From Rickettsiales bacterium (GTDB lineage: Bacteria > Pseudomonadota > Alphaproteobacteria > Rickettsiales > Deianiraeaceae): a DNA stretch of 7,972 nt. Of this stretch, positions 6,602-7,972 are shown piece after piece (the first letter of the stretch is position 1; every line of letters starts with the position of its first letter). Both the position numbers and the translations under genes were made by a program. The notes below the pieces were generated by a model, which was given only the letters and a program-made list of their open reading frames with translations, made no database searches and was not told the origin of the DNA. Location: the NCBI GenBank assembly GCA_947378695.1, contig CANCKZ010000028.1, positions 1 through 7,972 of the forward strand, in the 5' to 3' direction.

Positions 6602-7948
6602 TTAAGAGTTTTGGTTTTTTTGAATGTAGTCGTTTGAATCAACAAGCCAGTTTGCCTGAACAATGTTTCCTTGTGAAATTTTCAGCGGATAGGCATAGCC
6701 TGTTGTAGTTGAAACCGAATATATTCTCCGTGTGCCAGTTCTGTTCATTTGAAACGATGCAATTACATTTGTGCCAGATGGTGCCCAAGATGGTGCTTCA
6801 ATAATGTAACCCTCCTTCAAAAGAGTTTCCCCCGAACCGTTGGCTTTCATAACTCCAAGATAAAACTTCCCGCCAAAAACCTTCACAAACGCAATTTTTG
6901 TTTCGTCTGGTGAAAGGGAGAGGTAGATATATGAACCCAACCCTCGTGAGATCATTGTTCCGGATTGACTACTTGCATATTTTTTGAAAATTTTCGTCGA
7001 ACCAACTTTGTTTGATATGTAGTATATCAAATTTGGCGTGTTGTTGCTGAATATTGGACGAGTGTTTAATGCACCATCTTTCAACATTTGAGTTGTAATT
7101 TTAGTTTTCAAATTGTGAAGATAAATCGACGAACCGCCACCTTCCGATGCCACAAACATCAGTTTTGAACAGTCGTTTGAAATTTCAGGCGAAGACAGAC
7201 TTTTTTCGCCAACGCCATTTGAAAAGCTTTTTATGAAAGTTTTTGCGGCAGTTCTGGAATCGTTTTCGCTAATTCCCATTGTGTATTTTTGCCTTTCAGA
7301 AACATAAATCTTCCTTCCGCCATCGCAATATGTTGGCGATGTTACCATTGTTCTTTCGTCTGTGTGTTGAACTCTGTGCCCGTTAAGAGATTGCGAATAA
7401 ACCACTTGAAAGCCTGTGTTTGGCGAACGCTCGGTGTAGTAAGCCTTGCCAATGAAAAAGCCAAATTCGCCTGTTATGCGTGTGAATATGTCGTGTGCGA
7501 TGTTTGTTGTAAGCTTGTGAATTTCACGCACGGGTGCTGTGAGTGAGGTTTTGAGTATGCTGTTTTGGAAAAGACCGTCGTATAATGTGTAGGATATCGT
7601 AACGCTATCGCCATTTCTTTCAAGGTTATAGTGAAGAAGGTAGGCGTAACGCTTTTCTTCCATCATTTCAAAATTCGGGGAAAAGCCTTCCAAAGCCTTG
7701 TTAATGCCATATTTATTTTCAATATGTTTAATTGCAAGATACGGTGCTTTTTGGAAGCTCCAATCCATGTTATATTCAAAATATTCGTGCAAATCTGTTT
7801 TGTTATCACTTCCAACAATAACAATTGTGTCCTTTTTGGAAAAATCCGCCTTTGCGTCAATCGTTTCAGCAAATGAGGAATTTATGCAAAGTGTGGTAAA
7901 AAATATTACAAGTATCGATAAAATTCTTGCTTTCATAAAAAGCTTCAT
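6602..7948 (-). CDS. tolB: TolB-like periplasmic beta-propeller protein (divergent)
   Basis: TolB is the periplasmic propeller of the Tol-Pal system, which joins inner and outer membranes and assists constriction at division. This 448-residue protein has the usual TolB length. Residues 1-27 are a signal peptide (MKARIL, a hydrophobic core, then NSSFA/ET). The N-terminal domain (about 40-170) ends in AHDIFTRITGEFGFFIGKAYY (151-171), matching the AHxIxDxIYxxLTGExGYF signature. Propeller blades (about 200-435) carry SPEISNDCSKLMFVA, TRPIFSNNTPNLIYYIS, LSLSPDETKIAFV and APSWAPSGTNVIASF, each a WD40/TolB-type repeat. The family's repeated DxDG motifs are weak, so it is divergent. The start could be Met1 (7948) or Met5 (7936); Met5 also gives a good signal peptide, neither has a Shine-Dalgarno sequence, and the frame stays open to the window edge. 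The gene does not lie next to pal here; a prepilin-peptidase-like gene follows after 6 bp. Confidence 0.85.
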   Translation of the reverse strand: MKLFMKARILSILVIFFTTLCINSSFAETIDAKADFSKKDTIVIVGSDNKTDLHEYFEYNMDWSFQKAPYLAIKHIENKYGINKALEGFSPNFEMMEEKRYAYLLHYNLERNGDSVTISYTLYDGLFQNSILKTSLTAPVREIHKLTTNIAHDIFTRITGEFGFFIGKAYYTERSPNTGFQVVYSQSLNGHRVQHTDERTMVTSPTYCDGGRKIYVSERQKYTMGISENDSRTAAKTFIKSFSNGVGEKSLSSPEISNDCSKLMFVASEGGGSSIYLHNLKTKITTQMLKDGALNTRPIFSNNTPNLIYYISNKVGSTKIFKKYASSQSGTMISRGLGSYIYLSLSPDETKIAFVKVFGGKFYLGVMKANGSGETLLKEGYIIEAPSWAPSGTNVIASFQMNRTGTRRIYSVSTTTGYAYPLKISQGNIVQANWLVDSNDYIQKNQNS

Positions 7949-7972
7949 ATATTCATAGCATATAAATTGACT
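7949..7972 (-). promoter_or_regulatory. Upstream edge of tolB, possible -10 region
   Basis: Only 24 bp precede the tolB ATG in the window. Read on the minus strand, they contain TGCTATGAAT just before the start codon, which resembles an extended -10 (TGN followed by TATGAA). If it were used, the mRNA would be almost leaderless. No -35 can be judged because the window ends, and tolB may instead be transcribed from genes further upstream. Confidence 0.12.

Noticed and set aside
7289..7958. Plus-strand reading frames opposite tolB
   Set aside because: They are antisense to the tolB signal peptide and N-terminal domain and have no recognisable features.

Overview
The window looks like a compact, AT-rich (roughly 40% GC by eye) stretch of a bacterial chromosome, most likely from an alphaproteobacterium. 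The SucB tail resembles the alphaproteobacterial/rickettsial type from memory, one gene encodes an NDUFA9-like atypical SDR (a family typical of alphaproteobacteria and mitochondria), and TolB indicates a Gram-negative envelope. Two degenerate proteins and gene spacers of 0 to 67 bp would fit a reduced or host-associated lineage, but the sequence does not prove that. I see no tRNA, rRNA, mobile element, CRISPR or phage feature, and no gene-free stretch above 70 bp.

Left half, + strand (1-4258): the 3' end of sucB (E2 of 2-oxoglutarate dehydrogenase), a 92-aa predicted lipoprotein starting 11 bp later, a 67-bp spacer, a full-length pyruvate, phosphate dikinase gene (ppdK) with its catalytic residues intact, and, 2 bp after its stop, an NDUFA9-like SDR-fold protein whose nucleotide-binding glycines are gone. 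sucB and ppdK place central carbon metabolism here: the TCA cycle and the PEP/pyruvate node.

Right half, - strand (4272-7948), read from right to left: a divergent tolB (periplasmic beta-propeller of the Tol-Pal system), a membrane protein of prepilin-peptidase type that has lost both catalytic aspartates, an RluD-type 23S rRNA pseudouridine synthase, and a predicted exported intradiol ring-cleavage dioxygenase with all four iron ligands. Spacers of 6 bp, a 4-bp ATGA overlap and 3 bp indicate one four-gene transcription unit. Three of its four products belong to the envelope or periplasm.

The two units converge with only 13 bp between stop codons, and no hairpin terminator is visible there. 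None of the starts inside the window has a recognisable Shine-Dalgarno sequence. The points most worth a second look are the apparently protease-dead prepilin-peptidase homologue downstream of tolB, the exported dioxygenase in the same operon, and the glycine-less SDR coupled to ppdK. I do not see clear evidence of a wholly new multi-gene system.
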